Positions 1 to 12,300 of a stretch of 64,000 nt of DNA are shown here, piece after piece. The notes under the pieces were generated by a model, which saw only the letters and a program-made list of their open reading frames with translations, did no database searches and was not told the DNA's origin. Each line of letters opens with the position of its first letter. The stretch's first letter is position 1. A program made the translations under genes and the position numbers. This stretch comes from Erigeron canadensis. Its lineage: Eukaryota > Streptophyta > Magnoliopsida > Asterales > Asteraceae. The stretch is from contig NC_057761.1 of NCBI RefSeq assembly GCF_010389155.1, forward strand, positions 17,858,501 to 17,922,500. Direction: 5' to 3'.

Positions 1-2982
1 AACCGCTGGAGCATCTCTTGAGCTGACTGAAACACATTCAGAGGCAACATGTCCTCTGCTGCTACAAAGATAGCATTTTTTGTCAGAGGGGTTGCCATGA
101 TTCTGAATGAGAAAGTCCCTCAACTGAGAAGAAAGATCATTCACTCGCTGAGTAAGCTCATTTATTTGAGGAAAAGATGAAGATGAAGCCTTGCTCTTTT
201 GCTTAGACTTGGATTTATTCCTTTGTCTAAGTTTAGGAGGTGGCAATTGAGGAATAGGACCAAGGATGGACTCACCATGATGATTTTGAGGATTTTGATG
301 TCCTCTAATCATGGTCCATGCTTGCCTTCCAGCAGGATAGGAAGAAGAGGAACCCTGCTGAGACTGATTCACTTGGTTAGGAGTCATGGATCTGATTTGA
401 CGATTTGGAGTCACTGACCTCATTTACCTATGAGGTAAGTACTCCATGTTCGACACTGAGGATTGATTGTGCTGAGAAGGCACTTGTCCTCTTTGTGGAG
501 TAGTAGGTCTCATTTGCTGATGTGGCAAATGTCCCCGCTGAGGAGTTATAGGCCTTACTTGCTGATGTGGCAAGTGTCCTCTCTGAGGAGTGGTAGACCT
601 ATTTTGTAAAGGCACTCTTCCCCTTTTTGGAGTGTTATGCCTTAGATTTGATTTTAAAGGCATAGATTGAGATGCCATATGGGTTTGAGTGTTAGCAGGT
701 ACAGCCTTTGTGGGAAGTACTTGCTGATGTCTTGCATCAGCAAACCTAACCCGTCTGTTCATTAGACGATCATGTTCAGACATGGGATTAGCATGGGTAG
801 GTTCCAGCTGTGAGGAAGATTGAGCACTAGAGTGTTGCTGAACGACCTGATTAACTCGTTGAGGAGTACCATAGTCATAGGGAGCAGCAATAGTGCTTCT
901 TTTAAAGGGCTCAACACCTTTTACAGATAGTCGCTGAGGAGCAATGGGTACATATCCATTACTTGAAATATCCCCTTTAAAGGTTCTGGGTGGAGAATGT
1001 TGAATTCTCCCTTCATGTGGCATCATGCCAACAATGGGAAGATGAGAGAACATGTCAAAAGTACTGGTTGATGAACTGGTACTTTTAACATTAGAGGAAG
1101 AGGGCACACTGGTGGAAGATGTAGCCTTAGAATCCATCTCAACATGGTAGTCATTTTGTCCCTTGACAAAATACCACTTTTTCATCTCTTCAGGAGAGAT
1201 GGAAGATGAAGATGGTGGAGGAATAGAGATTTTAGGCTTTACATCATCATTAAATGAGTCAGCAATAGAGGCAGCAACATCAAAATTGCCACCAATCACT
1301 GCTTGTACTTGAGTAGGGACTTGCTCACTCAAGCATTGATGATGAAATTTGGAAGCCTTTGACCAGGAGGTCACAATCTTCTTCAGATTAAAGACTTCAG
1401 CCTTGAGAGTTTCATTCTCAAGTTGTAGTTTCTGAGTCATTAACTCATGAGATTGAAGATCAATATGAACATTTTTCAATTTCATAAGTTTTTCAGATTT
1501 TTCACTTAACTCTACTCCAGCGGAGTTAAGTTTAGATTGAAGTTCAGCACGTAGACTTTCTACGAACTGAAGATCACAAGACAGAGACTCAATAATTTTG
1601 GTTTTGTCATGATCAGAAGAGGAAGAAAGAAGAGAGTGTACCTTTTTAACAGTGACGTTTACCCACTGACTAGAGGAAACTTGATCCTTTGTTAGAGCAT
1701 CACTGTCAACGAGTGTCATACGGCACATGGCATCAACATAATAATCATCATCAGAATTATCTGAGTCAGCCCAATCATGTTCTTCAGCAACTAGTCCTTT
1801 TGCTTGAACTTTGGCATCCTCTGTTTCAGCCACCTTTTCCTTCAGCTAATAGTATTTGTTCCTGTATTCATCAGCAGATTTAGAAGGATTAGGTTTGGGT
1901 GTTGCAGGAGTGGGAATAGAGACTCTACACTCCTTCTGGTAGTGTCCTTTTTTGCCACACCTCCAGCACTCTTCCTGTGATTTATCAACAGGAGGTTTGA
2001 GGGGACCAACCGTTTTGCGATTGTTCCACCTTCTGGAGTATTTTCTACCAGCAACAAGGGCAAAGCCCATAAAATCATTAAACAAGTCTTGTTTTTCTTT
2101 ATCATCCAGCTCATCAATGAGAGTTTGAATAGGTGCTGGAAGATTTGAGATACTGGAACCATCATAGAGATCGATGGGCTCAGTAGAAACAAGAGCTATA
2201 GGGTCAGAAATAGGATGAGAGGATATGCTGAAAGAGGAAGAGGAAGAAGGGCCAGCATGTCTTTTGGCGTCAGCAGAAGCTCGAATGTTTTGAGCCAATG
2301 CTCTATCTTCAAATTGAAGAGTGCCAAAAAGTTCCTCAAGATCAAAATCTTAGATTTTCTTCGTTGTACGAAGAGTTTGTCTTAAGTTTTGCCACTTAAG
2401 AGGAAGAGAGTCGATGAATTTATGACATACTTCAAAGTTATCATGAGTAATGCCAACATTTGTCATATCATTGAGCAACCCTTTAAAGCGAGTATAGGTG
2501 CTCTCAAGACTTTCATCAGGAAGAGAGAAGAAGTTTTCATAGGCTCGTTTCAAATCAATTTTCTTGATTTTGATGAGGTCAGCAGATCCTTTATAGGTGC
2601 TGACCAGTCTATCCCATACTTCCTTTGAAGAGGGATACTTGATGACTAGCTTCATGATTTCAGTGGGAAGAGTGACGATAATCATGTTTTTCAACCTAGC
2701 ATCAAGATTTACTAGCTTTCTTTCTTCATCTGTCCATTGAACCTCTGGTTTAACCAGGTCAGTGACTATCTCAGGAGCTTTAGGTGTAGCTCCTGGAGTC
2801 CTTTGGACATACATCGGTACGTATGGACCCTCAGTTAATATGGTCATTAAATAGGGATCCACACCAGAGATGTGAAGAAGCATCCTCTCCTTCCAAGACC
2901 CAAAATCCTTGGGCTTGAATTTAGGAGGTGTCGACACATAGCCAAAGTCACGTGTGTTCACTAGGCTGGAAACAGAAGACAT
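1..2982 (-). pseudogene. Copia C gag, broken by stops, two zinc knuckles
   Basis: Gag packages element RNA and forms the virus-like particle. Translation starts at 2982 and has a UBN2/gag-like segment (to about 2350). A TAA at 2350-2352 and a TAG at 1846-1848 interrupt an otherwise continuous frame; both look like lost Gln codons. A first CCHC knuckle (CWRCGKKGHYQKEC) lies near 1929-1971. After it comes an acidic, leucine-rich, probably coiled-coil stretch (about 1300-1800), then a basic region with near-repeats of RGHLPHQQ-type sequence (about 480-610). Another TAA sits at 424-426. Reading on in the same frame to base 1 gives a second CCHC knuckle (CYLCSSRGHVASEC, about 34-75). No pol is visible before the window ends. 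The identity is firm; the exact extent of gag is not. Confidence 0.82.
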
Positions 2983-3090
2983 GTTCTTGTTTTTAAAAAA
3001 AAAAAGGTTTCAAGAAAAACTAAAGAACATAAATTTTAGATGTAAACACAAGGAGGCAAACAGATCTTGTTCCAATGATTTAGGAACGGT

Positions 3091-3103
3091 GGCTCTGATA
3101 CCA
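3091..3103 (-). other. Primer binding site of element C
   Basis: On the minus strand this reads TGGTATCAGAGCC, complementary to the 3' end of plant initiator tRNA-Met. It sits two bases inside the end of the 5' LTR, the standard copia arrangement. Confidence 0.9.
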
Positions 3104-3105
3104 CT

Positions 3106-3783
3106 TGAAGGTCTACGAATGCACAACTTATGTTATAGTTAAATTAGACAAGAAAGTAAATAAGAAGATTAACAACAAGAACAATAACAAGTTCAATTGT
3201 AATAAATCAATGCAAGGATAATCATATGTATCATTGATTAAACGATGAATACATGGTTGATCTTACACACTTGACTTACAAGAATACAAAAGAACAAAGG
3301 TAATTGCTAAGTCTAGACGCACTAAAGACTTGAACAATTACAAGTGACACACACTTTCAAGGTGACAAACACACTTGATACAAAGCGGCTGTGTTCCTTT
3401 ATATAGAGGGAGAATTAGGGCAACACAGCCTTCCTTTGATAGTGATAGATGGTGGTTGTCGATGTTCCATTGGTTCCTTGTACTTCCAAGCAAGAGCATT
3501 TGTCTTCTTTACCAAAATGGGTATGAAAGAGAAGACCCAAGTTTTGGTCCCAACATGTACCTTTTCCAAGTAAGGTATGTTACAGTTGGAAGAACCACCA
3601 TGTGACTCTTGTCTTCTTATGGTTTGAATACTTCCCGCCATAACAAACATTTGGTCAGCATGCATCCCGCTGAAGAGAGTCACTGACTCGCTGAAGACTT
3701 GCTGACTATACATGTCAGCGAATAAGTCTTATCAGCAAATCCAAGACTCAACACATTTAATATATTAATTATAGTTACATTCA
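3106..3783 (-). repeat. 5' LTR of copia element C
   Basis: The plus strand runs from TGAAGG next to the primer site to a CATTCA end, giving 4-bp inverted termini (TGAA/TTCA). A minus-strand TATA box (CTCTATATAAAGG, 3397-3409) supports promoter function. The outer boundary is uncertain: another possible end (ACGTTCA) lies near 3832. The second LTR is outside the window, so the length cannot be confirmed by comparison. Confidence 0.65.
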
Positions 3784-3838
3784 CGTTGAGGTGTGACCCC
3801 GTAGGCTTAAATACTTTTCGGACATACGTTCATTTTAC

Positions 3839-4060
3839 GTGATCATATTCCAACAAGAAGAAAATGATGAGAATGATAACCAAGATGTTAAAGTTAACCC
3901 TGATTTTTGTGACTCCTCACAGAGTGCTTCTCCATATCGTGGTAAAAAAAAAAAAAAAAACACCATCACCATCATCTGGCAGTGGAAACTCACAGAGTTC
4001 TTCTCCATAACTTCAGTAGTTTGTTTATCTATATGTAATATGTTTTATTTTGATATTTAA
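3839..4060 (+). other. Possible small exon fragment, unknown function
   Basis: A 73-codon open frame begins with an Asp/Glu/Asn-rich stretch (QQEENDENDNQDVKVNPDF). It also carries two copies of a CTCACAGAG(T/G)NCTTCTCCATA segment about 65 bp apart, around an A17 tract. Composition up to about 3950 looks coding, after that it does not. It lies next to the outer edge of LTR C and may be part of a host gene cut by that insertion. No family recognised. Confidence 0.2.
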
Positions 4061-4850
4061 TATGTTTTAATTATATAATTTTTGTGTATTTTTATCTATA
4101 TTTTACAAGAAATCATATTATGTATAGAGTGATATATTTCCATGTTTTTTATACATAAAGTTTTTTAATATATTAAGCTGAATTATTTTAAAACCAACTT
4201 GATAGACAAGAATCTAATAGTTCAAGCTGATAGATTTCATACTGAATTTTTTGAATGTTTAATTTTTTTGTTTAACACAACCTATGTCTGTTAAAATAAA
4301 AATAAAAATTAAAAACCTTAACTAATAGACAAATCGAAGCTGATAAAAAAATCTAATAGCCACTGAAAAATAAAAAATCAAAATCAAAAATCAAAAAAGA
4401 TCAAATTTTTCAGAAAAAGCTAATAGACCATTCTGAATGAGGAAAAAAAAACTCCAATCTGATTCATGGCCAACAGTCAAAAAGATAATAAAAACATCAT
4501 TATGACATTAAAAGTCTAAAGGATGAATTTTTTTCTAAAATAAAAACACAATGTTTTTTACACATAGCTTGAATAAATTAAGCTGATATACATAGTTTAT
4601 AAATAATAAACAAAAAGTTGTAAATAATAAATCAAAAGCTGATAGACCATACTGAATGAAAGATCAATTTTTTTGCAGAAGAAGCTGATAAACCATACTT
4701 AATTAAAAAAAATTCAACACCAATCTTATTCATGGGAAATAGTTAAAAAGATAATAAAAACATTAACATGACAAAAAAAAGTCTAAAGGATTAATTTTTT
4801 ACTAAAATTAAAAACAATGTTTTTTTCAAAACAAAAGAGTAAGCGACAAG
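4060..4850. repeat. AT-rich region with diverged direct repeats
   Basis: No gene seen. Phrases such as AAGCTGATAGACCATACTGAAT, ATTCATGG, AAAAAGATAATAAAAACAT and AAAGTCTAAAGGAT recur at about 4420-4560 and 4640-4810, so two diverged copies of a ~250-bp unit lie in tandem. This stretch lies just downstream of the FRS pseudogene stop codon and may include its 3' untranslated region. Confidence 0.5.
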
Positions 4851-4852
4851 TC

Positions 4853-7470
4853 TTATATTGGAGAATTAGAATCAACAATAGATTTTGAAGAATCTCGAGA
4901 AGTACATGTACGGACGTTATGTCCAAACTGTTGGCACTGTTGACATTGTCGTCCCTTGTTGGTTGCTTTATTTTTCGCAATCTCAGCAGCTGGTTTCAAC
5001 CTTTTATGTATCCCAGATCCTTTATTTTTAGCGACACTTGGATTAACAATATCTTGTTTAGTAGGTTGTCTCACTCCAAGAAAGCACTCAAACATTTGAT
5101 CCTGATTCATTTCCATAGGAATCGGAATTTCCTCGTCATATTTTTCTTTTAGTTTTTTATGCACTTCAACAAACTTCTTCAATTTTTTAGTGTCAGGAAC
5201 CAATAAATTGATAGATGAGTCAACATACCCGTATACTTCACGTGTAGCTGCTTCAAAGTAGTTAGATGGTTCACCAAGATTATAGCTTCTGTAATTCAAC
5301 TTCAATGGACAACTATTTTTAACCCACCTTTTGTTGATATACTTTTTCGGAATCTTGTTTATGTCTTCAATACGTAAAACATAAAAAACATGTCTGCATA
5401 GTATGCCAAAACATTTAAATTTCTTACAGGTGCAGCTGACATTCATCTCTGATTCACTAAAAAGAACCTAAAGAAAACCAAAGGTAATGTAAGTTTTAAA
5501 TAGAAACGAAATCTATATTTTTTAAGAAAGGTTTTTAAGAAAGTTATACGAGAAATTTCACCTGATACTCTTTCTCTTTTCCACATCTAGATCTTTGTTC
5601 TGACATTTCTATATCACTTTCATCAGCATCATCATCTTCATCGTTCTCATCATAAATTTCATCTTCATGAATCTGATCATCAACTTTATACCGATCAGTT
5701 TTATCACAGATTTTGTATAACTTGTTCTTGTTCAAAGATATATGAATCTCATGTTGCACATAAAAAAAAATACTTCTCGTATATATCTTCATTGCATCTT
5801 TCTCAATTTATAACTCTGTTAATAAATCTGGATTTGTATAACGAGAACCATGCTCATTCTTACTATGTGAATATCGCTGAGAGTCCATAGCAGTTTCAAA
5901 ATGGCTGAGGAATTCAACTAGAGTCAAGTTGCTACTAGTAAGTTTTCCAAAAAAAATGGTTCTCACATTCTGACCTTGAAGAAGTACGCATCAGCCCAGA
6001 CATTGATTCATGCAGAAAGAAAGCAGGAATCCATTGACTCCTCAATGCAAAAATATTTTTGAGCCAAGCATTTGCTTCAAGTTTATAATGCTTCATTATT
6101 GCCTTCCATTTCCTTTCAAACTCATCAGGATCAATCTTATCAGTCCAAACTATATTGCACAATCTCCTTTTGAACAGATTGTTACTGCATAACCTGTACC
6201 CTACCTGCAACACATATATTATAAATTGTTAGATCAGTTAAATAAATGTATGTACATATAAGTTTTTTTGTTTAAAAAAGTTGTATATACCTTTAGCGAC
6301 AACTTTTGCATTATGTGCCACATACAAAAACGATGTCTAGTTGCAGGCAACACCATTGGGATAGCTTGAATAAGAGAAGGATCTTGGTCAGTAACCACTA
6401 CTTTTGGCTCTTTCCCAAAAGCATTCTTAAATTGTTCCAACAACCACTTATATGATGGAATATCCTCCTTGAAAAGTAAACCAGCCCCAAATGTGATGCA
6501 CCTATTATGGTTATCGATACCAGTAAAAGGTACAATAACCATCTTATACCTATTAGAACGGTATGTGGCATCAAAAGAGATAACATCACCAAATGCAATA
6601 TAGTACCGTTTTGCGTCCTCATCCGCCCAAAAAAGACCACCCAAACTCTGATCTTCTTGAGTATAATATTCTGCAGAAAACCCAGGGCAATATTCCTTTT
6701 TGTACATCAACTTATCAACACACATTTGAGCATCTCTCTCGCCAGCAAACAACTTTAAATCCCTTCTAAATATTCTGCAATCATCTTTTGTAGCTCCAAT
6801 TTTTTCAAAACCTCCAAATATCTCTTTCATCAATTTAAAACCACGAACAGGACCGTAATTTAGAACAAATACTTGCATCAAAAACTGTTGTTGTGTGTAC
6901 TTAAGTTGTCGGTTACCTCTAAGGAAAACAACATTTGTGCTGTTGACAAAGTTATGATTATGACCTTCAATAAACTCAGTAACTACATACATTCCTTGCT
7001 TATTCCTAGTAAGTCGAATACAAGCTAAACATTCTGTTCTTATAGATGGTCTTGACCTTCTTGTTATTTTCTTTTTAGTATTATCATTGTGTATCATACT
7101 ACTGTCTTCAGATTGACCAAATAAAGTAGTAGATTCATTTTGATCAACAACAGGTTTCTTTTTCTGTTTTTTACCCTGTTTCACACAATTGAAATACTTT
7201 GTCATCACTGTCCTGACACCATCTTTACCTGTTGAAACATAAGAACTGCCTAATTTTGTAGTGAAACCTCCTTTCCTGGCATAATTTTTATAGAAACGAA
7301 AACATTTTTCAATCGTCTGAAATGTTTTTCCTTTAAGTGGTTTGATAGCAGCATCAACATCTGGGTTGAATGCATCTCCGCCATTAGGAGTTCTTGTACA
7401 TATTCCAAGTGGTGGTAACATCTCCATTGTATGAGGTGTTCCATGTTGAGAAAGCACAAAAGAAGATGAC
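4853..7470 (-). pseudogene. FAR1-RELATED SEQUENCE (FRS)-type transcription factor, probably broken
   Basis: FRS proteins are plant transcription regulators derived from Mutator-type transposases and act in the nucleus. In order on the minus strand: an acceptor at 7471-7472 opens the first visible exon; a FAR1 DNA-binding region (about 7330-6960, ending with a GHNHNF motif); a MULE transposase-like domain with SFDATY and TDQDP acidic residues and a CMWH motif (about 6600-6293); a 6205-6291 intron (AAG|GT, TTGCAG|); the conserved SWIPAFF and MSGLMRTSSRSE region; an intron at 5468-5561; a SWIM zinc finger (CTCKKFKCFGILCRH, about 5435-5390); and a C-terminal CCHC knuckle (CQQCQQFGHNVRTC). A T8 run at 5949-5956 shifts the frame after SECEN, and a TAA at 5808-5810 stands in a conserved stretch before IEKDA. 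The 5' exon is not identified; tandem repeats and element A lie directly upstream. Confidence 0.85.
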
Positions 7471-7539
7471 CTTGCATTATAAATAACTGTGGTTTGTTGT
7501 CAAAAATATGAACAATAAAAAAACACACATATAATATTC

Positions 7540-8065
7540 ACAGTATATTTTGTAGATACTCTACACAAATGTATATTATTTACTTTTTTTTATTACGCCT
7601 ATATAGGAATAATCTAGATAAATGTAGTTGTATAGTTAAAACTAAATCAGATTCACAGTATATTTTTTCAGATACTCAACAAAAATGTATATTATTTACT
7701 TTCTTTAATACAACTAAATATGAATAATCTATGTAAATGTAGTCGGATAGGTAAAACTGAATCAGATTCATAGTATCTGCAGACAATCTACACAAATGTA
7801 GATTTTATTTCTACTTTCTAATCCCCCTAAATATGATTAATCGACTTAAAACATAGTTGAATAGTTAGATCTGACTCAGCTCCACAGCATCTTCAAAATA
7901 GTATACATAAATGTAGATTATTTACTTTTTTAGTATGACTAAATATGAATAATCTACATAAATGTAGTTCGATAGGTAAAACTGAATCAGATTGATAGTA
8001 TCTTCAGATGACCTACACAAATGTAGATTTTATTTTACTTTTTTTTAATACCTCTTAAATATGAA
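7540..8065. repeat. ~115-bp tandem array, left part
   Basis: About four to five diverged units are visible. Each carries AACTGAATCAGATTCACAG-like, CTACACAAATGTAGATT and GAATAATCTACATAAATGTAG motifs. Spacing between the ACTGA-TCAG cores is about 110-115 bp. Each unit holds short perfect inverted repeats (ATCTACA/TGTAGAT). The array resumes at 20559 after element A. Confidence 0.8.
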
Positions 8066-8070
8066 TAATC

Positions 8071-9044
8071 TTTAAGTCCCAACTATTACTAGATGGGTGC
8101 TGAAGACACCTCTATGTCGATGGTGAGTGAACTTTGCAACACAATCAATTAATCTGGATATGACCAGTTTAGATTGATTGTGTACCAGGTTAACTGGAGT
8201 AAATGTATTAAGGTGACAGAATACGTAAATTAATACAATGCAATAATATAAATGTCAAGTATATAAATTGGTGAGACAATATGTAATTTTCAAGTGTATT
8301 TTATTTATTGATTGTTTAAATAAAATACAAGGTTGTTGCGGAACCAAGATAATACATGAATGTAAATATCCTAACAACCCATGAATTACAATTGATCTAA
8401 ACTTGGAAATTCTCCTAAACAATCGAAACACTTAAAGTTGTGAAATGTTCCTTTTTGCGATTGAGAGAATGTTGCACAAGTTCACCAATATTGCAGAATA
8501 TATGTATTTGCAAAGTTGTTGAAAAAGCTTGTGCAGCGACCTCTATTTATAGTCGAAGATTGAGCATGGGGATCTCAACTTCGACGTACAAATATGGTTG
8601 ACAGCACACAAAAGTATTGTTTAAATAATCCTTTGTGTGTGCTAAATAAAGTAAGAAAAAGGCTACTTTATTCAACCACTCTACATCTTTGCACCTTTAT
8701 CCAGGAACAATATCATTGTCCGGTTAAAAGGATGTAAAGTAAAAAGGTCCTCCTCGTAATCAGTGTAAAGCTTTGTAAGAGCATTTACACTGGAGGATTC
8801 TCAAGTTGATTGATCTGGTAGATTGTCAACTGGGCTTCGCTTCCATTGCCAATCTCTGTCTTCCATTTGTTGTCTTTGACTTCAACTGGAAGGTCTTCAT
8901 ATTTTAGTCTTCAGATCTCAACTGGAGGAAGTCATCAGTTGCTAAGCCTGTACAATGCAACTGGACTTCTAATATTTCGAACAATTCTGCATGCTCTCCA
9001 GATGTCGCTGGAGAGCTCCAGTTTAGCTTAAACTGGACCTAACA
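8071..9044 (-). repeat. 3' LTR of element A
   Basis: It matches 19579-20553 almost base for base. The inner end is CTAACA, followed by the polypurine tract. The outer end is TTTAAGTCCC in place of TGTAAGTCCC. The body contains several near-repeats of CTGGA and CAACTGGA. Confidence 0.96.
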
Positions 9045-9056
9045 AATTCCCCCTAA
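9045..9056 (-). other. Polypurine tract of element A
   Basis: The minus strand reads TTAGGGGGAATT directly before the TGTTAGG start of the 3' LTR, the standard plus-strand priming site. Element B has the near-identical TAGGGGGAATT at its own 3' LTR. Confidence 0.9.
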
Positions 9057-9317
9057 TTGTCCTGAAATATTGCCAAGTATTTCAAACTTGTTTCTATACA
9101 AGTTTAAGTTTAAAATACTTGAGTTTGATAAAACCTATTAAGTTTCCAAGACTTTTTTATAGATCATCAAATGTCTTGGATTTTGTTTTAATTGATTGTA
9201 GATCTTATCAGATATCTTACTTGTGAGTTACAATCTGGCAACTTGTATATACACAACATTTACAAAGAAGTTACAAGACAGTAAACAAAATTACTAGCAG
9301 ATAGATAGAAGGAAAAC

Positions 9318-12300
9318 TTAAACAGATGGCCCTTCGCCAGTTTTCCTTCTTTTTGTAACTGATGAAATTGGCTGTGTGTCCTCAAGATCAAGGCCTAATC
9401 TTTCCTCAATGTTTTCCTTGAACTTGATAAGATTTTGCAATACGTATTCCCAGCCCTATTCAACCTTGTTATTCCTCCGCCTCCCTTCCAGCAGCCTCAA
9501 CATCTCTACATGCTCAGAATGACCATACTGATGGACATCCGGGTTCTCAGTCGTTCTCTTAGGTCCACCAAAGTATTGTACCTCAACAACAAAATGCTTA
9601 GCACCAGGCTTGATCAAAACTTTAATATCAGTAATCTTACCTCTATTGTGCCTTCGACGCTGTACATCAGACAAATATGTGCGAGCCTCAGATTCATTTG
9701 TCAGTTTAATCTTGCTCGTGCTCAGCTTTTGAGTAGCAGCTCGAATATCATCAGTTGTGGGTTCAGATGGTTCTACCCAAGTCCTTAGATTTGCATCCCT
9801 TGGCAAAGCCTTTTGTTTTCTTCCTTTGGACTTGGGTGGATTCAACACTTTGGTGACCGCCTTCTTTACCTGCTCAGTTCTCTTGAGAATCCCTTCAGAC
9901 CTAATCTCTCTGGCCTTTTCCACCAACACATTCAAACACTTGGCATCCAGTTCAGCCTCATCATCCTGATATTGTTTGTCCAGTTCAACTTCAAGCATCT
10001 CCTTCAGTGCATTGACTATCCTTGGATCTTCTTTGATTTTCTTGTATTCAACAAGTGTCAAGCCAAGGAGTTGAGCATCAGTAATATCAACAAGAGGGGT
10101 TGGAAGATTTTTTCTTGATTCAAATTGGTTTACTTTCATCTGTTTCTTCCTTTCCTTGACCAGGTATCCCACTCTTGCTAACTTCTGACTCTCGCTTTCA
10201 GTAACTGGAGGCAACAAATCAACATTGCCAGTTTCCAACATGGGTGCATCGGTGGCCGGTTCCATAGATTCATCAGCAATGGCCTTTCCCTTATCAACAC
10301 TCCCCTTCACCACATCATCAAACACTTCAAACACCTGTTCACCAGCCTCAGTACTGGTAGCAACCACCATCTCCTTTCCTTTACCTGAAGTCTCCACAAG
10401 AGTGCGAGGGGCATGAACAGACCTTTCCCCCTTGGCAGCATCTAGTCCTTGTCTGATAGCATCAAAATCGGCATGACTGGAGGGCAAGCGATCTAGAGGC
10501 TGCCATGATTGCATTGTCTTGCACTCTTTGAAGACTCCACAGATAATGCGAACTGTCCTCCACAGATGATTGATCTCCGGAGACTGAGTCATAATGTTTC
10601 CACTTGTTTGCTCTTGACTCTTTAAGATTTGTTTGAGTATGGAGAGATCATCTGGAGAAAGCCCCGTTGCAGGGACTTCCTTAACTCCTTCAGGAACAAC
10701 CTCCCTTCCTTTGCCAACTTCAGTGGTTAGATCAGATACAGCAATTGAGTGTTCAGACACTTTGCTGGCCAGCGTATCCAGACTGCACCTCAACTGATCA
10801 ATCTCAGATGTAATTGGAGTGAGATCGACCTGGGGCGCTGCAATCTTGGTGATCTCAGACATCACCTTTTCGATCAAGTTATTCTCACTGGCAGCCAAAG
10901 TTTCTTCGATCTTAAGACCCACTGAAGAGGCCAACTGACTTCCAAGCTCCGTCACATCTAGGCCAGGTTTGTTACACAGCTCTTGCACCTGCCTTTCCAT
11001 ATTTTTAATATCAACCTCTGATGATCTGACAGTACTGTTCAGCAGGTTGGATATTGAAGATGTGACTCCAGATTGAGTCAGTGCGAATGCCTCCCTTAAA
11101 GATGTTTCAAGTTGGTTGGAGGATTCCACTAACTCGTTCAGCTTGCCAAACACCAAGTCCTCATTGGCAGAGAACTTGTTGATCCCCAGGTCAACCACTT
11201 TAACATTTTGCAAATGATCCTTTTGGTACCTAGAGAGGGACTTGGTATTTTTATCAAGTGTCTTTTGAATCTCTTCCACCCTTGTGAGAAGTTTCGAGAG
11301 ATCGGCTTGGAAAGACACAAATTGGCTTTCCAGTGATAGAGGAGAAGGAGTCATTGGACCAGCCCTGAAAGCTACAGGTGCAACTGGACGAGGTATGACA
11401 ATATCTGGTTCTCTAGTTGCAGTAGCGTCAGTTGATAGAAGAGGAGGGGTTGTAGAAATGAAGGGACGAGATTTAATTTGTCGTTCATGCTGAGAATGCT
11501 CAGGTGTGAACGACGCTGACGGTGGTGTTAGGATGTGTCTATTTCTAGGCACACCTATTGAAGAAAGTAGTTGGCGAGAGGCGAATATTGGTGGTATATC
11601 TAAGCTTTGTACATTTGTTGGGGAAACTGAAACATGTGGTTCTTGGGGTTGACCAAGGAGAGAAGGGAGCTGATCAAGTACAGTTGCATCAGCCATCTCC
11701 TGGTCAGATTCAGTCTCAAGCTGAAACTCACCCTCATTTATGCCAAGATCCATAAATGTTGGGGGTGGCTGAACAAGTTGTTCAGACTCCTGATGAACAG
11801 TTTGAGTAGCCTCAATGGTTTCATCAGTTAAGGGATCCGTCGCCAAGGCATCTTCTCCCTAGACAGAGGTAACTGGTGCCTCAAGTACAACTGCTCTATC
11901 CTCAGTTGCAATATCACTGGCTGCGGCTTCAGAGACCACAGTCACAGGTTGTGACTGGTCAGATGTAGCAAGTCTTGATCTGGATCTCCTTCTGCTTTTG
12001 GAAGATCTCCTTGCTTTAGGAACCGCCTGGACACCAGCTTCTGCCACAGTCACAACACCGGCAGACGAACTAGTGGGTCCCTCATTATTTTGAGGCCCGC
12101 CCAGTTGCCTTTCTGACTCACCAGAGGGTGGTGCATCAGTTCGAGAGAATGCAAAAATCATTCTCGGGGAAATCTGGACTTCATCAGAAGTGCACACCAG
12201 ATTGTCCAGATTCCTTAAAAGTTCTGGCACAGAGAACAAGGATTGTGTATTATTATATTCTTCTCTGCCCAGAACATGAATGAAACAAAGGGACAAAAAT

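Larger units (their letters stand above)
1..3783 (-). mobile_element. Copia retrotransposon C, 5' part (truncated by window edge)
   Basis: Reading on the minus strand the order is 5' LTR, initiator-Met primer site, gag. Pol and the 3' LTR would lie left of base 1. The zinc-knuckle gag with a UBN2-like N-terminal part and the TGGTATCAGAGCC primer site are typical of plant Ty1/copia elements. The copy carries several nonsense codons in gag and is probably not autonomous. The target duplication cannot be assessed because only one end is present. Confidence 0.88.

Noticed and set aside
8846..9031. Small protein repeated at 8846 and 20355
   Set aside because: Both lie at the same place in the two LTRs of A; identity is due to LTR duplication.
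9435..9788. Plus-strand ORF opposite the extra ORF of A
   Set aside because: Shadow of the minus-strand gene; no homology and not conserved in B.
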